From Chamaea fasciata (taxonomy: Eukaryota; Chordata; Aves; Passeriformes; Sylviidae), in assembly GCA_029207755.1 (NCBI GenBank), contig JARCOQ010000008.1:28013021-28077020 (forward strand): DNA of 64,000 nt. The letters are read 5' to 3'. Under the pieces are notes generated by a model. It was not told the DNA's origin and did no database searches. It saw nothing but the letters and a program-made list of their open reading frames with translations. The position numbers were made by a program, and so were the translations under genes. Every line of letters begins with the position of its first letter. The stretch's first letter is position 1. Of the stretch, positions 43,144 to 55,440 are shown one piece after another.

Positions 43144-45979
43144 CTTCTATTTAGAGTGAAAGATTCTGGGACGGGGAATGTCTTTCCTTTTTCTCTTTTA
43201 TCCCATTCCTTGAGTGGCAGGTTTTTATTGACTCACAAATACACACAAAGGGAATTTGAGCCCATGATCAAAAGGATGAGGTTGAGTTAATCTTTTTTCA
43301 AGCTGCTTAAGGGTGAGCCCTCACTTCTGATTTAAACTGCAGTTTTTAATTTCTGATGGCTAAAATGAGGTGTTTGTGCCTTGTGAGACACACTGGGCAC
43401 TCACATGGTATCTCCACAACAGGGTGACCATCACCACTGGGGAATCTCTTTATCTTCCTACATGCAGGATCCCTCACATCTCTCATGATCAGATGGTCAC
43501 TCTGTGCTGTTGGATTTCCTGGAGATGTTTGAGACCTGGGTGATTTGCACCATTTTGTCTCTCTCCATTTCCCCACACTGCTCTGCTGTTAATTTTTTTT
43601 ACACAGAGAAGAGGAAAAGAAGATCTGGGGACTCTGAGTGATACTCATCCTCTGCAAACAGAGTGCAATGCACACTCAGATGGGCATGGGCCTGTCCTGG
43701 CTTTTGACATGTTTTCTGTGCAGATAGAGCTAAGCTTAGTTTCACCTATAAAATTTCCCATTCACATGCGAGGATGTTTCAATTAACTGATAATCCATGA
43801 TGATGAGTTTTCTGTGAACCTTAGGTCCCAGGAGGTTTGAGGAGAATGTTTGTCTCTCTCTTTGACTTGGGGCATATGGGAATGTCTGAGTTCCAGACTG
43901 TTTTCTGTATCTCAGCTTTGAAAAAGTAGAAGTTATAAAATTTGGGCAGTTCCTTATGTGTTTTTAATCAGCATTCCCCAGTTTCCACCACCAGCCTCTG
44001 GCTTTGGCACGTTTTTAATGTACAGCTTCAGCTTGCACAGAGAATAGAAATTTTCAGCCACACGGTGCAAGTTTTGTAAGTGGTAATTGCATCAACTTAG
44101 GATCAATGGAGCAGAATAATATCTGCCCACTATTAACGGCTTAATAAAATTAATAGTGCTGGCTCTGCCATGAATTACTTTAAAATAGAGATTGTAGGAT
44201 AGTAATGTAAACAATCATTGATTTTTCTTGGGAGAGTACTGTGAATTAGGTATGACTCTCTTCAGTGTGTTGTTGATACCAAACAATGCGGGAAGTGTGT
44301 CTGAGTACCTTTAAGGTGAGTGGAGAGGGGAAAAGTGAAAGGGCCCCTGTGGCACTGGGGAGGTGATTAGATAAATGAAACTAGCCCAGACCAGAAGATG
44401 AAAGCTCAGAGCCTCCTGGCACTCGATATTGCTGCCATCCAACCTGACCCAATTAATAACACATTAGCGCAGGACAGGTCTGTTCAATGGTTCAGGTCTG
44501 TTAATTGAAATACTGTGATTAATGGCATTGGAGGGGATGAGGAATACTTAGAAAAATGACAGGAGTCTGCAACCCTGCAATGGAGCTGAGGCATTACTTG
44601 AGGGTGAGGGCGGTGGCTTTTATTCCCACTGAGATCCTGCCAGCATCCTGGCTCTGAGCTCAGTGTCAGTGCCAGAGTTGGACAGCTGGCAGCTGGAAGG
44701 GCCAAATCCACCCTCAGCCTTGCCCACGGGCACAGGGGAACTGTGTGGGCTCAGTGGCACTGATGCCTGTGGGGTTTCCGTGCTGGTGTCCGGCTGCATC
44801 TGGATCTGGGGCAAAGGCATCTGGAGTGAAGGTTGGGCTGGGCATGGAGCCACATATCTCCGGGGGGGCAGCACCCACTGCTACCCTGCAGGGGGACCCT
44901 GGGGCCCTGGCAGCAGCATGGCTCTGTTCCCACTACTCACACACAGCCAGCATCCGTGTTTCTCCTTCAGAGGCCAATTTTCCTGTCAATTCCAATTAAC
45001 CCCAGTGCTGACATCTCAAGGACAGCTCTGGAGGCGGCTTTGCAGAGGAGCAGCAATTTGAAAATGTGTCGTGGGGCGGAGATGGCACTTTAGAGCCCAA
45101 CCTTAATTACATCAAATGGCCAGAAAGAGCTGTGCAGTGGTTTGAGCTATTGCCATTTGCAGAATGATTCTTCAGCCCTGCTCTTGTCCTGATGTCTTTC
45201 CTTTACATCAGTGCCTGTGCTTGTACTCTGGACTCAGCACAGGGGCAGGTGTGTGTGATGCACATTATGTGTGTTTTCCTGGCAAAAACAAGCCTTCCCT
45301 TTCTTCTCCCTGTTAAATATGCACCCTGCAGCTGGTGCATGAGTGTGTGAGGGACGGGGTCAGTGGGCTTTTCGTCCAGGGAGGCAGGGCAAGCTAGCAG
45401 CTCATCCCAAACATTTGCCCCTGGCTGTAGGGAATGAAGCAGCATTTCTTCAAGATTTGCCCTGGTCCTTTCTGCTGTTTCCATCAACCCCATGAAAACT
45501 GGTGGAGAGCTCTCCCCATGTCTTTGGGCCAGCCATGCTCCCACACCTCCGTGGTGCATGTGTGGCCCTAAGAATTCACACCCTGTTTGAAATACCCAAA
45601 TCCACAAGTTTTTGAAGGACAGTGTGGCTGATGGGGACAGTTTGGGCACCTTCATTCCTGGCAGAGGCTGCAAGAGCAGCAGACACGCTGTGTTTGTTTT
45701 CCAGTCCTCAGAGGGAAAGGGACAGAACTTCAAGAGCAGCAGCAACACCAGGGAGAAGCAGGTTCAGAAGGACAAGCAAAGCGCAGCTTTTAACATGGGG
45801 AATAATAAATGAATAGAAAGACCCACAGCGCTACAATAAAACATCCCTTAAATCCTTTGTTTTCATTTTGGATGATAAAGGAAAATCATTAGGGCTCAAT
45901 TAGTCATGAGAGACAGGGGTCCTTCTGCATTGCACCGGCTTGAGAAAGCGCCTCCTGCTCAAGAGCACACCCTCCCCAT
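43144..45979. other. Intergenic, AT-rich block near 44.0-44.3 kb, no gene
   Basis: The stretch 44050-44260 has several homeodomain-type cores (ggtaattgcatc, cttaataaaattaatagtg, gaattacttt, caatcattgattt). Open frames at 44620-45100 lie in GC-richer sequence with no recognised similarity. Confidence 0.5.
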
Positions 45980-46130
45980 GCAGCGGGGGATCATTAAATA
46001 TCAAACACTTTATTTGTGCCATTTGCATTGCTTATTGTGCCCTTGTGCGGGAAGGGAACTTGGCGGTGATAATTGATGTACGTGTATTTAAAGGCGCCCG
46101 GATCTCTTAAAACAGGCAGGGAAATGAAGG
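45980..46130. promoter_or_regulatory. Possible conserved regulatory element with octamer site
   Basis: Contains the POU octamer ATTTGCAT (46021-46028) followed by attgtgcc, a SOX-like core, plus tcattaaatatc, tgataattgatg and a run of CpGs (gtgcggg, ggcggt, tacgtg, ggcgcccgga) in an otherwise CpG-poor setting. The combination suggests an enhancer; this is inference. Confidence 0.3.
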
Positions 46131-49100
46131 AGAAGCTCTGAGCGGTGGCTGCTGGTTCTGCTTCAGCAGCACAGTGGGATAAAAGAGGGAATAAAAAGGG
46201 GAAGGAGTGACAGGTGAGTTTAGGTGACCCTGACACGAGGACATAAGGGTTTTGGGTACCTTATCTTTCACTTGGGGGTGGAGACGAGGGGACCAGGTGG
46301 GTGACAGCCACTGCTGGGCATGATGAGACACAACTGTGCCACTGGTCCCAGCTTGTCACTGGGGTGAACTGGTGCTTCCTCCCTGCTGTGCTGGGGGGAA
46401 ACTTTGCTGCAGCAGGGCATGCACACGAGCACGAGGCCTTTAAATATTTATAGTGCAACAGATGATGTCGAGATGCTGGGCAAGAGACTGAGAAGGTTCC
46501 CAAAGCCCTGTGCACACTGGCCCTACTGCAAACCCTTGTTTAGTGGCAATGTCAGCAGGGGTTATGGCTTGCACTGAGCAGACACAGGACACCCCAAGAG
46601 GAAATAAAGTAAGTAGTGCATTTAAAAAAATCCTCCACATCAGAACAAGCTCCCCAAACCCCTCTCTCTTCCCAGAAGTGACCGTGCTGCACAGAGGCCG
46701 TGATTTGTTGTTGTCACCATGGGAAATGTAAAGCACAGCAGCAGAGCATCACTTGCTGCTTTATTACCCTTTCTGCTCCCTTCATTTCTTTGCTGAGACT
46801 GCAAATAAAAGAGCAGACAAGTGGTGGCTGTGCCGCTGTGCACTGTGCCTGTGCTTAAAAGCAGGGTGGGCAGAGATGGCCAGAGAGGCAGAGCCCCAGG
46901 ATGTCCCTGCAGAGAGGAGCTGCTGCCAGCACAGGGCACAGAGTGGAGACAAGCACACAGGGCTATGCCTTGTTTTGGCACACAAGAGCCTGTGATGGGG
47001 CAGAGAGAGCAGCTCCAAGCAGTCACCTCAGGGACAGTCACACTGGGGACAGGCTCTGGCACAGGGTTACAGCAGGAGCAGACATGGGCTGGGGTCAGAC
47101 ACTAGGAAGGAAGATGCTTGTGCTGCCACAGGCACATGGACAGCTCTGGAAGGAAAAGCCTGACTGAACCTGCCCAGCCTAAAGCAGAAGGGACCTGCTG
47201 TGGCTCTGGGACTCATGGATTTAATTTTTTCCTCTCTGTGCAATTTTTTCCTCCCTGCAAGGAGAGACTGCAGCAGGCTAAACAAATAAGGGGCTGTAAT
47301 GTAATCTTAGACATATGCTCTTGAATTCACATTTAGAGTGCAAACCATAATATTTTGGTTTATTATTTAATTACAGAGCTTGTAAATGTAAATGGATTTA
47401 GACCCTTAATTTTAGGAAGCTTGAATTACCTTCTACTTCTTGTTTAATATTCAGGTGGAGAACTTCCATGTCTGACTGCAGCATGTTTGGGGTGTGCAAC
47501 AGAGCTGGGTGTTTTTTCACCACTCTGTCTTCTCATTTGTAGAAGTTGGGCCAAATTATATTTTACTGTAAAGTGTCTAAAATTAATTAAGTGGCAGAGC
47601 TTAAGGAGATGGTTTCACTCCTTCTTCCCCAGCAGCACTTTGCAAACTGTGATAACCTCTCCCTGGTGAAAACCAGGAGGAAATTGAGCCCCCACTCACT
47701 GATTTTTCTTTTGCACCTGAAAAGAAAAATCCTGTATTTCTGGAAATGTTCCCCTATTATAAATGGCTTGCCTAATATTAATTGTGTTGGACAAACCCCT
47801 GGTGGTACAAGGTCTCCCTAGCTTGAAATGTGAGCTCTGTTCCTGCCCAGTACTGGGAGCATGAGTCTCATTTTGAAATTTGTCAAAAGGCTTGAGCACG
47901 TGTGTGGGACTGGTGCTGGAGTATGCCGAAGAACTGCTCCTATTCAGGGTGACTGAGGCTTCAAAACACCAAAACCTGAGCGGGAACTGCTTTTGAGGCC
48001 TCGAGTCTGAGCCCCCTGCTCTTGGGGCAGCTCCTGCAGGGGCTGGTGGGGCCACCCCCACTGCAGGAGGGCAGCACCCACATGGCCCCAGCGAGCCCAG
48101 GGTTCTGAGCCATGTGTCCCCTGGTCATGCCTCCTGGACATGCCACCAACCAACAGGAATGGTAATTAGGGGAACTGATTCCTTGCTCAAGCAAGGTGCC
48201 AGCAGGAACACTGCCACCTGGGAATGAAGTGGTTATTTAGGAAACTCCATTGCTGGGTGTTTGCATCCCCCTCCGTGCTGAGCTGTTCAGGTCAGGTATC
48301 ACAAAGCCCCTGCTGTGCAGGCTCTTGCTCCAGGAGGCACAGCATTGCTGTGAGGGTTTGGGATGTGGTCCTGGAGGTCCTTCTCTGCTGCCTCCCTGGT
48401 GATCCCCTGGTGTCTCCACAGTGGGATCAAGGCAGGTTTAGGGATGCTTCGCTTTTATCCCACGAGAAGGGGCCTGAAAACAAGGTGCATCCTTTCCTGC
48501 TATGACCAGAGGAAAAAAGTCATTAATTTTATCTATTTGGAACTGTACATAACTGAGGCTGCTCATCCCCTGCAATTCCCATCTCCTCAGGCTGCTTCCC
48601 AGCATCAGTGATGTGTGCAGAGTGTGAGTCAGAACTGTGAGTGACTCCACAGAGACACTGCACATGGACAAATCTAAACCTTTTATTTACTGTGCAGGCA
48701 GACCCCAGCCCAGTCAGAGACGGGGGCTGCAATCACATCCGTACCTTATCAGGCACGTGCCCACTCCCACCTGGCTTTTGAACAGCAAGTTATGGATAGC
48801 GTAACCTCCAGGTCAGCTCTTGTACACAAAACTCCCGCTTGTTCCATGCTGAGTAAATAATTTCTCCATGAGAAGAGTCTGTGGAGGGCCATGCCAAGAT
48901 CAGTAACATATTCTCTTGACGTACACTGAGGAATACGTGTGCAACTTTTGTCCCTCATGGACATCATGTTTTCGCAAAGCCTGGTGGTGAGTTTGTTTTT
49001 TCCTTTGTAATGTCCTATGATTTTAAACTGCTGCATTCAAGCAGAGGTACATTTGGCATCTGGATAGACAACACAACATAAAGTAATGACCATCTAATTC

Positions 49101-52100
49101 CTCTCCATCTGGATTCACCATATAAATAATCAGAGCAAAGCACCTGGAGAAGGGATGTGAGGGGGCTGGGCCCATCAGCAACAATGTGCAATAAGCAGCA
49201 TAAGAAGATGTCAGACCCATACAATGGGTCAGTCTTGATCCCTCACTGCAATTCAGTAACATAAAAATACCCTCCATTTGAGTCTGGGCTGTTTACACAG
49301 CTGGAGCATAAATATTTAGATTTGCAAGAGAAACGCTTGCTCAGCTGAAATCGCTGTGAGATCTCTGGAGTCAGCAGCGGGGGCTGTAGAGAGGCCCAGC
49401 ATTTCCCTGGAAAAAAGAAAATCGATAATAATTAAAGCAGGGAGCTCTGTTTCCACAGAGAAACTGGCACTTATGTAAAACTAACTGGGCTCATCTTCTT
49501 CGGGGTGTGTGGAAAGCTCCCCGTGAGGGTGGGCGAATGCTGTGACAAAGCTGCACAAGGGCCACACGTGGGGACCTCATGGACACTGGGGGTTGGTACA
49601 TGGGGAGGTGATGGGGAGGGTGCAGATGTCACTCTGAGGACTGGAGGTCCCTGGGGAGCCAAGGCACCTCCATGGAACAAGTCCAGCATATAGGACAGCA
49701 AGGAGTTTGTCCAGTGCATTTTCTGTCTGTCAGGTGCTCTGTGAGCGATGTGCCTGCCACTGCCCTGGCCAGGAACCATTGTATTGCCATGAATTGCTTT
49801 CTTCCCCTTGCATTTTGCTATCATAAAGTTGGCTGTGGACCCAAGTTCATCTTCTGCCACCTCTCACCAGGGGAAAGGCTTTCACTGGTCCTCAGAATTA
49901 CACAGACAGGTAGGGGATGGAGAACCAAGTTGGCTCCTTCCCACTGAATGACGACAGCCTCCTTTCTAGAAAAAAAAAAAATGTTTAAGTGGATTTTTCA
50001 TCAGGTAAACCTTCACTTTAGAAAAACCATAAGGTATAGCAGTTATTAAAAAGATGATTTCTACTAATGCGTCTGCTGCATCTTCATTATGCCAGGGCAT
50101 CTCCATGAAGAGATTTGCAGAGGAATCCAGCCATTCATTTCCACATATAATTCCTCAATAGCCCATTTGCTTCAAAGACTTTTATAGACTTTTACTACTA
50201 CATGAATCCTCAGATACTTATTTTTTAGGCTCCAGGGGATCCATTGAAAAGAAATTCGTTTTCTGAAGTTTTATGACAAAGGTTTTGCTCTGGATAAAAG
50301 CTTCCCATTATTTCCAACTTCTGCTCTCCACAAAGATGACATTGGCAGATCTGTTCCTATGGCTGCCACAGTACGTGAGGCATAGGTAGAATTTTAGGTC
50401 CCAGAAATAAATAATATATTTCTATTGGAAAAGGGTCCTTACCCTCACTGCTTTCAGTAGTGTGGACATTTTTCCACAGATGTACAAATGCACATAAACA
50501 CTTGGGAATGGGAACCCTTCTTGTTTCCATGTTGTTCCCATCACCACCATCTACCTCATCACCTGACCCATCTGGGCACAGGCCAGCCCCAGCAGGGATG
50601 GCCAAAAATGCTCTCAGAGATCTCAGTTGTGCCCCCAGTCCTGCTTGAGCAGTGGTGCTGGGGAAACAGCAGTGAGCAGTGGCTGGTGAAAAAACCCAGC
50701 AGGATCCCACCTGGACAGAGAGGCCATGGAGATGGGGAAACTTAAAAAATGAAACTAGTAATAATAAAGGCACTAAAAATAATCAACTAGGCAAAACTAG
50801 TAATAATAAAAAACTTCTCTCCCCATTTCCATGATCCTAGTGCTACATTTAAGCCACACAAGGGCAAGGCAAACTCACAACACTCAAGGAACATTTCATA
50901 CATCAAGTGCTTTTTTTTTGGGAAGGAGCCAAGTCTCTTCTGATTTTGCTTTCCTAAGGATTGGGAATTTCCAAAAGCAAATCATATGCCTTGAAAAATA
51001 GGCTAATGTGAGTGTGGGGATGTCACACACACCCACTAGCAAAACAGGCAGTCAAGGGAGTCCAGCAATCCAGGTGTTCCTGGCTTGTGTAGCTCCAGGA
51101 TGATGGTGATCTGTGTAAGCTGGAGCAGTCAATGTGCCTTGTTTAGTAAAAATATAAACTGCTTGGTGCAATACTGCTCCTGCTGAAGTCTGTCAAGATG
51201 ACACTTCACTGCCCCAGTCTTCAATGAGACACTGAATGAAGCGAAGTGATGGCGATGAGGCCAAGAGAGGGTGAGAGGGGAGGATTAGAGGAGAGCAAAC
51301 ATGGCCACACCAGCCAGGCTCCAGAGGGAAAGCCAGATGGCTGCACTGCAGCAGCACTGATACAGCAAAAGGAAATATTTAGCTGGACTCATTTGCCATG
51401 AGGTGTCACTGGAATTAAGAACCAACATGTCCATCAAAGGAAGGGGCGCAGCCAGCACCGGGGTTTATGAGGGATATGAGGCACCACACTTCAGGGAGCG
51501 AGCGAGCCAGCCACGTTGGAGGGAGGAGAGGAGGAAAGGGGCTCTGGGCAGACAGGCAGTTTCTGCCTTTCCCCATGGAAAATGTGCTGGCAGAAGCCAC
51601 AGGTGGGTTGGTGTTGGGCTGCCCATGCGGTGCCATGGCAATGCACCAAGGATCACCACTGGCAACCAGCTCCTTATGGAGCTTCTACATGAATCCAAGC
51701 TTCTTTCTTCATCCTGCTGGCTTGATCTGTCAGGGCCATGTCCCTGTCCCTCTGCTTGCCCTGTCCCAAGCATCCTGGCAGGGCTCCATGAGCAGTAGTG
51801 GGACCACAGTGAGTCCCATGGAAAACTGGGCAGCATCTCACCATCCCTGCACCCATCCAAAGGACATCTTCAGACCTTCACAGCCCGATAGTTCTGCCTC
51901 AGAAACTGCAACTGGCAGCAAAACAGGGCAATTAGCCCTAATCACCCTGAATTATCACAAGTCCTTCTCCATCCTGGCTTTTCTGCCTCTCCTCCCCCAA
52001 GAACTTTGCTCTCTCATTAATCGAAACAGAACCTTTCTGTCACCACTGATTGCATCGTCCAACATCAGCTGCCTGGAAGGATAAAAATAAAAGATGGAAA

Positions 52101-54188
52101 GTGTGTGCTTTTGGTACAAATAAATAGGTGCCAGAGAAGATAATTTAATTATGCAGTGATTGAATTAGGTGGAAGAAACTGCATTATGCCCACAAAATAT
52201 CTGCCGTGGTGATCGATTTGAGGCATGGCCCCTGTTTGGCCAAGTGATGGGGTTTGGTTGGGAGGGCTTGGAGCAGCTCCCATCCGAGCTGTCTGGAGCA
52301 GCACGCCATTGGAACCATTGTGGACGCCTCATCCCCCTTTTTGGCAAATTTGGCTGCTGGCAGAATGAGGCTGGCATTAAAATGCTCTTGCTGTTCACTA
52401 CAGATTTTCTGTGCAACGAAAAACTGCTTCGGAGTGGATGAGGCTGATGATTGGGCTGCATCCCTCCATTACTGCACCTTCCGTGGAATTAAAGGGAACA
52501 AAATAGAGCAATTAATGGACAAAAAGGAAAAGCTCACCATGGATCTGTGTTACTGAAAAGTAAAAGCTCTGAGGAGTTTATATGGGAGGGAAAAAATATG
52601 GATTTATAGCCAATAATGGGTTTCAGAGAGGTCCCAGAGCCAAGTGCCCTCGTGATGTGCCACAGCCCCAGCACACCTCTAATTAGGATGAATTTCCCCT
52701 CTGCTGGAGTTAATGGATTATGTATTGAAACCATTTGTGTTCATTTGTAGCAAATAATTACTTTAAAATGTTATCATTCATTTGGACTATTTGACTTCTC
52801 TATTAATTCTATAAATAATTGTTTAAAAGATTGTGTTGAGGTTTGTGGAAAGCACTCCTGTTGTGTTGTTGATGTGGTGGAGCAGCTCCCTGTGGTAGGA
52901 CCAGCTGGTGGATGACGTGTTGGCACCAGCAGAGACCCAGCCTGAGCCCTCCGTCCCCAGCAGCTTCCCACTGCCCCTTGGTGACAAAGAGCACACATCA
53001 GATCAGTGCTGGAAATCGCATTGCCTCAAACTTGGTGCCTCTCTAATTGTTAGGAAATGCTCTGATTTCCCCTGTGCTTGCTTCCCCTTGCTGTAAATTT
53101 TCTGTCCCACGACACCTAAAAGCAAAAGCAATCTTCTTAATCACAGCTCTTCCGAGCACAAACAGAGGTACAAGGTAAGAGGCACAGGGCAATGAGCTCC
53201 TCTGTTGTGTGCCCTTCAGTCTGGCTTGATAAATGGAGATTTTGCTGGGAGATTTTTCATGCATGAGCATTAAAAGGGGAGCAAGGCTATTTTCTTTCCT
53301 TGCAAGGCGAGACAAAAGAGCTGTGCTTTCAAACTCAGCAACATTAGTCTTTATTTCAATGGGGGAAATTAAATAAATGAATCTGAAAGCAGGAAGGAGG
53401 GAGAAGCCTTCAGAACAGGCTTTAAAAGAATTATTTCTGGGGTTCTTCATGTCCTCCTGCTGTTTCAGGGGAGTCCATAAAGCATTAGGGAAACACATGG
53501 ACCCTGTAGGTATCCCACCAGCAGCCCCTGGCTGGGCACTCAATATTCCAAGCCAGCAAGCTGCCAATTTTTTTTTTTTTTAAAGTAACCTGTCAATTAG
53601 CAGATTCTCTCTGAAGAATTTAGTCTGGGTAACTTAAAACTTATGTGAACATAAAAGCTCATTACGTTTAATTTGATCAAGGCTTTAATAACCTCTGGCT
53701 GGATTAGAATGTGGGTACCCCTGTGCTCCCAGCAGTGGGGCTGGAACTGGCCTCCCAGCACCCAAGTTTGCTGTGCTTGAGTCATTTCCCCACCAAGCTC
53801 ACGTGTGTGCAAGTTAAGAGGATGTTGTGTGGTTTCAGTGGCTCCTCTGGGAGCTGGGGGTCCTGCCAGCCCTGATCTCCCCACCTCTTTTGCTGAGAGG
53901 TGCAAGGAAGGTGGAGAAGCCAATCTCGACAGAGTCCCTGTCCTGGCCTGGGCACTGTGGGCTCAGCTCTGTGCGCTGAGCCCCTCTTGTCTCTTGTGCC
54001 ATCATGTTGTCTTCCTGTAGTGGGGCTTCTTCTGGGAAGGCATCACACACCTTGCACCAGAGACGGATTTCGCTTGCCCTTAAATCATGGGAAGATGATT
54101 TAAGGAACTGAAAGCTTCAAGCCAGGGCTTCTAACTGAAAAGACACATTGATTTTCTGTAGCTGATGGAATAAAAGAATTACTGTGGC
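46131..54188. other. Intergenic, no gene seen
   Basis: Several chance open frames of 100-205 codons (for example 51467-52084) with no recognised domain, splice context or CpG-free codon pattern. AT-rich ATTA-bearing patches occur at 47330-47440, 47570-47780 and 52690-52820. An imperfect repeat of actagtaataataaa lies at 50754-50811. Confidence 0.55.
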
Positions 54189-54229
54189 ACCAAAAAAAAA
54201 AAAAAAAAAGGGAAAAAAAAAAAAAAAGG
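54189..54229. repeat. Interrupted poly-A tract
   Basis: Two A-runs (about 18 and 15) separated by GGG and followed by GG. No target-site duplication or retrocopy body was seen next to it. Confidence 0.95.
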
Positions 54230-54479
54230 AAGCAAACTTTGTTCAAAAAGCCACCTTGGCACGTGCTCTGCATCAGTGGGGCTGGTGTTCCTGGGACAGG
54301 ATCCTTCTGCAGCCCCAACCTGCACAGACACGCTGGCATGTTTTTGGGTGCCCTGTGCTGGGAGCAGGCAGGGCCCAATGCCCAGAGGAACGCAGGGCAA
54401 TGGTGGAGAACCGGGTTCCTCCTTTTGGGAGCTCAGAGTCTCTACACCACTCTGGGGTTTGGGACCCAACTGCATCCCG

Positions 54480-54488
54480 TATAAAAGG
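54480..54488 (+). promoter_or_regulatory. TATA-box-like motif TATAAAAGG
   Basis: A perfect TATAAAAGG about 50 bp upstream of the CpG-rich block. If it is used, a start would be expected near 54510. No transcript evidence is available here. Confidence 0.35.
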
Positions 54489-54524
54489 CCAGCGGACTGA
54501 GGATGGGGAAGCAGTGAGCAGGGG

Positions 54525-55095
54525 TCTCTCTTGCTCCCGGGTCTGTGCAGCTGCCGGCAGCAGGGTGCTGGAAGGCTTTGCTCTCCCTGCCGGGGAAGCC
54601 GCTCCCCGGCTGCGAATAATTGGTCTCCCCTCGCCCGTGCCCCAATCGCCCCCGCACGGAGTCAATCTCTCCCTTCCTCGCTGGCTTTTCCCCATGAATG
54701 TTTCGTCCCTCCCACAGCGCGGCTGAGGCTTCCCGGGCTTTGGGGAAGGTCCAGTCCACCTGCCTGGGAGAGAGAGTGGGAAAGGGCAGCACACCGCACA
54801 AAAAATGCCCTCAAATGTGTCCCCAGGGCGCCTCTGGCGCTGGCCCCGATTTGGCGGCTGCATCTTTCCGAGAACGGTGGAAAGGCTGCGGGAAAAGCAA
54901 AGTGGGGTCGCTCTGGGATCCGCAGGCACCGGACCCTTCTCCTGGCTGGACTGGGGCGATCCCCCGCGGGATCAGCTGCCCAGGCTGGGGGCAGCCCCCC
55001 ACATCCCCATAGCTGACCCTTGGCTATCCCAGCAGCTCCCAGGAAAGCCCTGAACAGCATCCACGATGGTGCGAGGGCAGCGTTCCCTCGGCCCT
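54525..55095. promoter_or_regulatory. CpG-rich block, possible island or promoter
   Basis: By eye about 30 CpGs in about 570 bp of GC-rich sequence (gctgccggcag, ccccggctgcg, cgcccccgcacgg, cagcgcggctg, ggcgcctctggcgctgg, cccccgcggg), against scattered CpGs in most of the surrounding 36 kb. Several long open frames exist on both strands but none has a recognised similarity. Possibly the start of a non-coding transcript or a developmental CpG island. Confidence 0.55.
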
Positions 55096-55440
55096 CCACA
55101 AAAGCACTTGTTAATTCTCTACTCTCCCTTAATTACACGAAAGCAATGACCGCTCTATCATCACTTTACAACGCTTCAGTTTAAATCCACTATTAAGGCA
55201 GGAGTGTTGTGGCTCAGACACTTTAATTAACATGAATGATCTCACCTTTGTCCACAGCATCTTTTTACGTGTTATAATGTCGGGTAATTGTTAAACTATT
55301 CACTGGTTTGGAGAGGTCTATGCTTTCATTAAAATGTCTTGCTTTTTCTGACCGGGCAGATTACCCACGTTTTTACACTTAGAATTTTCAGGTGATTTGA
55401 GTTAAATCAATCTGCAAGAAACCAGATGAATTATTTAAAA
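55096..55440. promoter_or_regulatory. AT-rich flank of the CpG block, possible conserved element
   Basis: Homeodomain-type cores in quick succession (cccttaattacacg, ctttaattaacatg, gggtaattgttaa) with scattered CpGs (acgaaag, gaccgc, acaacgc, tttacgtg, gtcggg, gaccggg). This resembles shores of developmental CpG islands. Inference only. Confidence 0.3.

Noticed and set aside
51467..52084. 205-codon open frame on +
   Set aside because: Overlaps long frames on both strands in GC-rich DNA; no recognisable protein feature.
54189..54229. Poly-A tail of a processed pseudogene
   Set aside because: No retrocopy-like body adjacent on either side and the run is interrupted by GGG.
54273..54929. 218-codon open frame on - (and overlapping frames on both strands) in the CpG block
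   Set aside because: GC-rich sequence lowers stop frequency on all frames; six frames are long at once, composition is Pro/Arg/Ser-rich, and no family motif or splice context was recognised.
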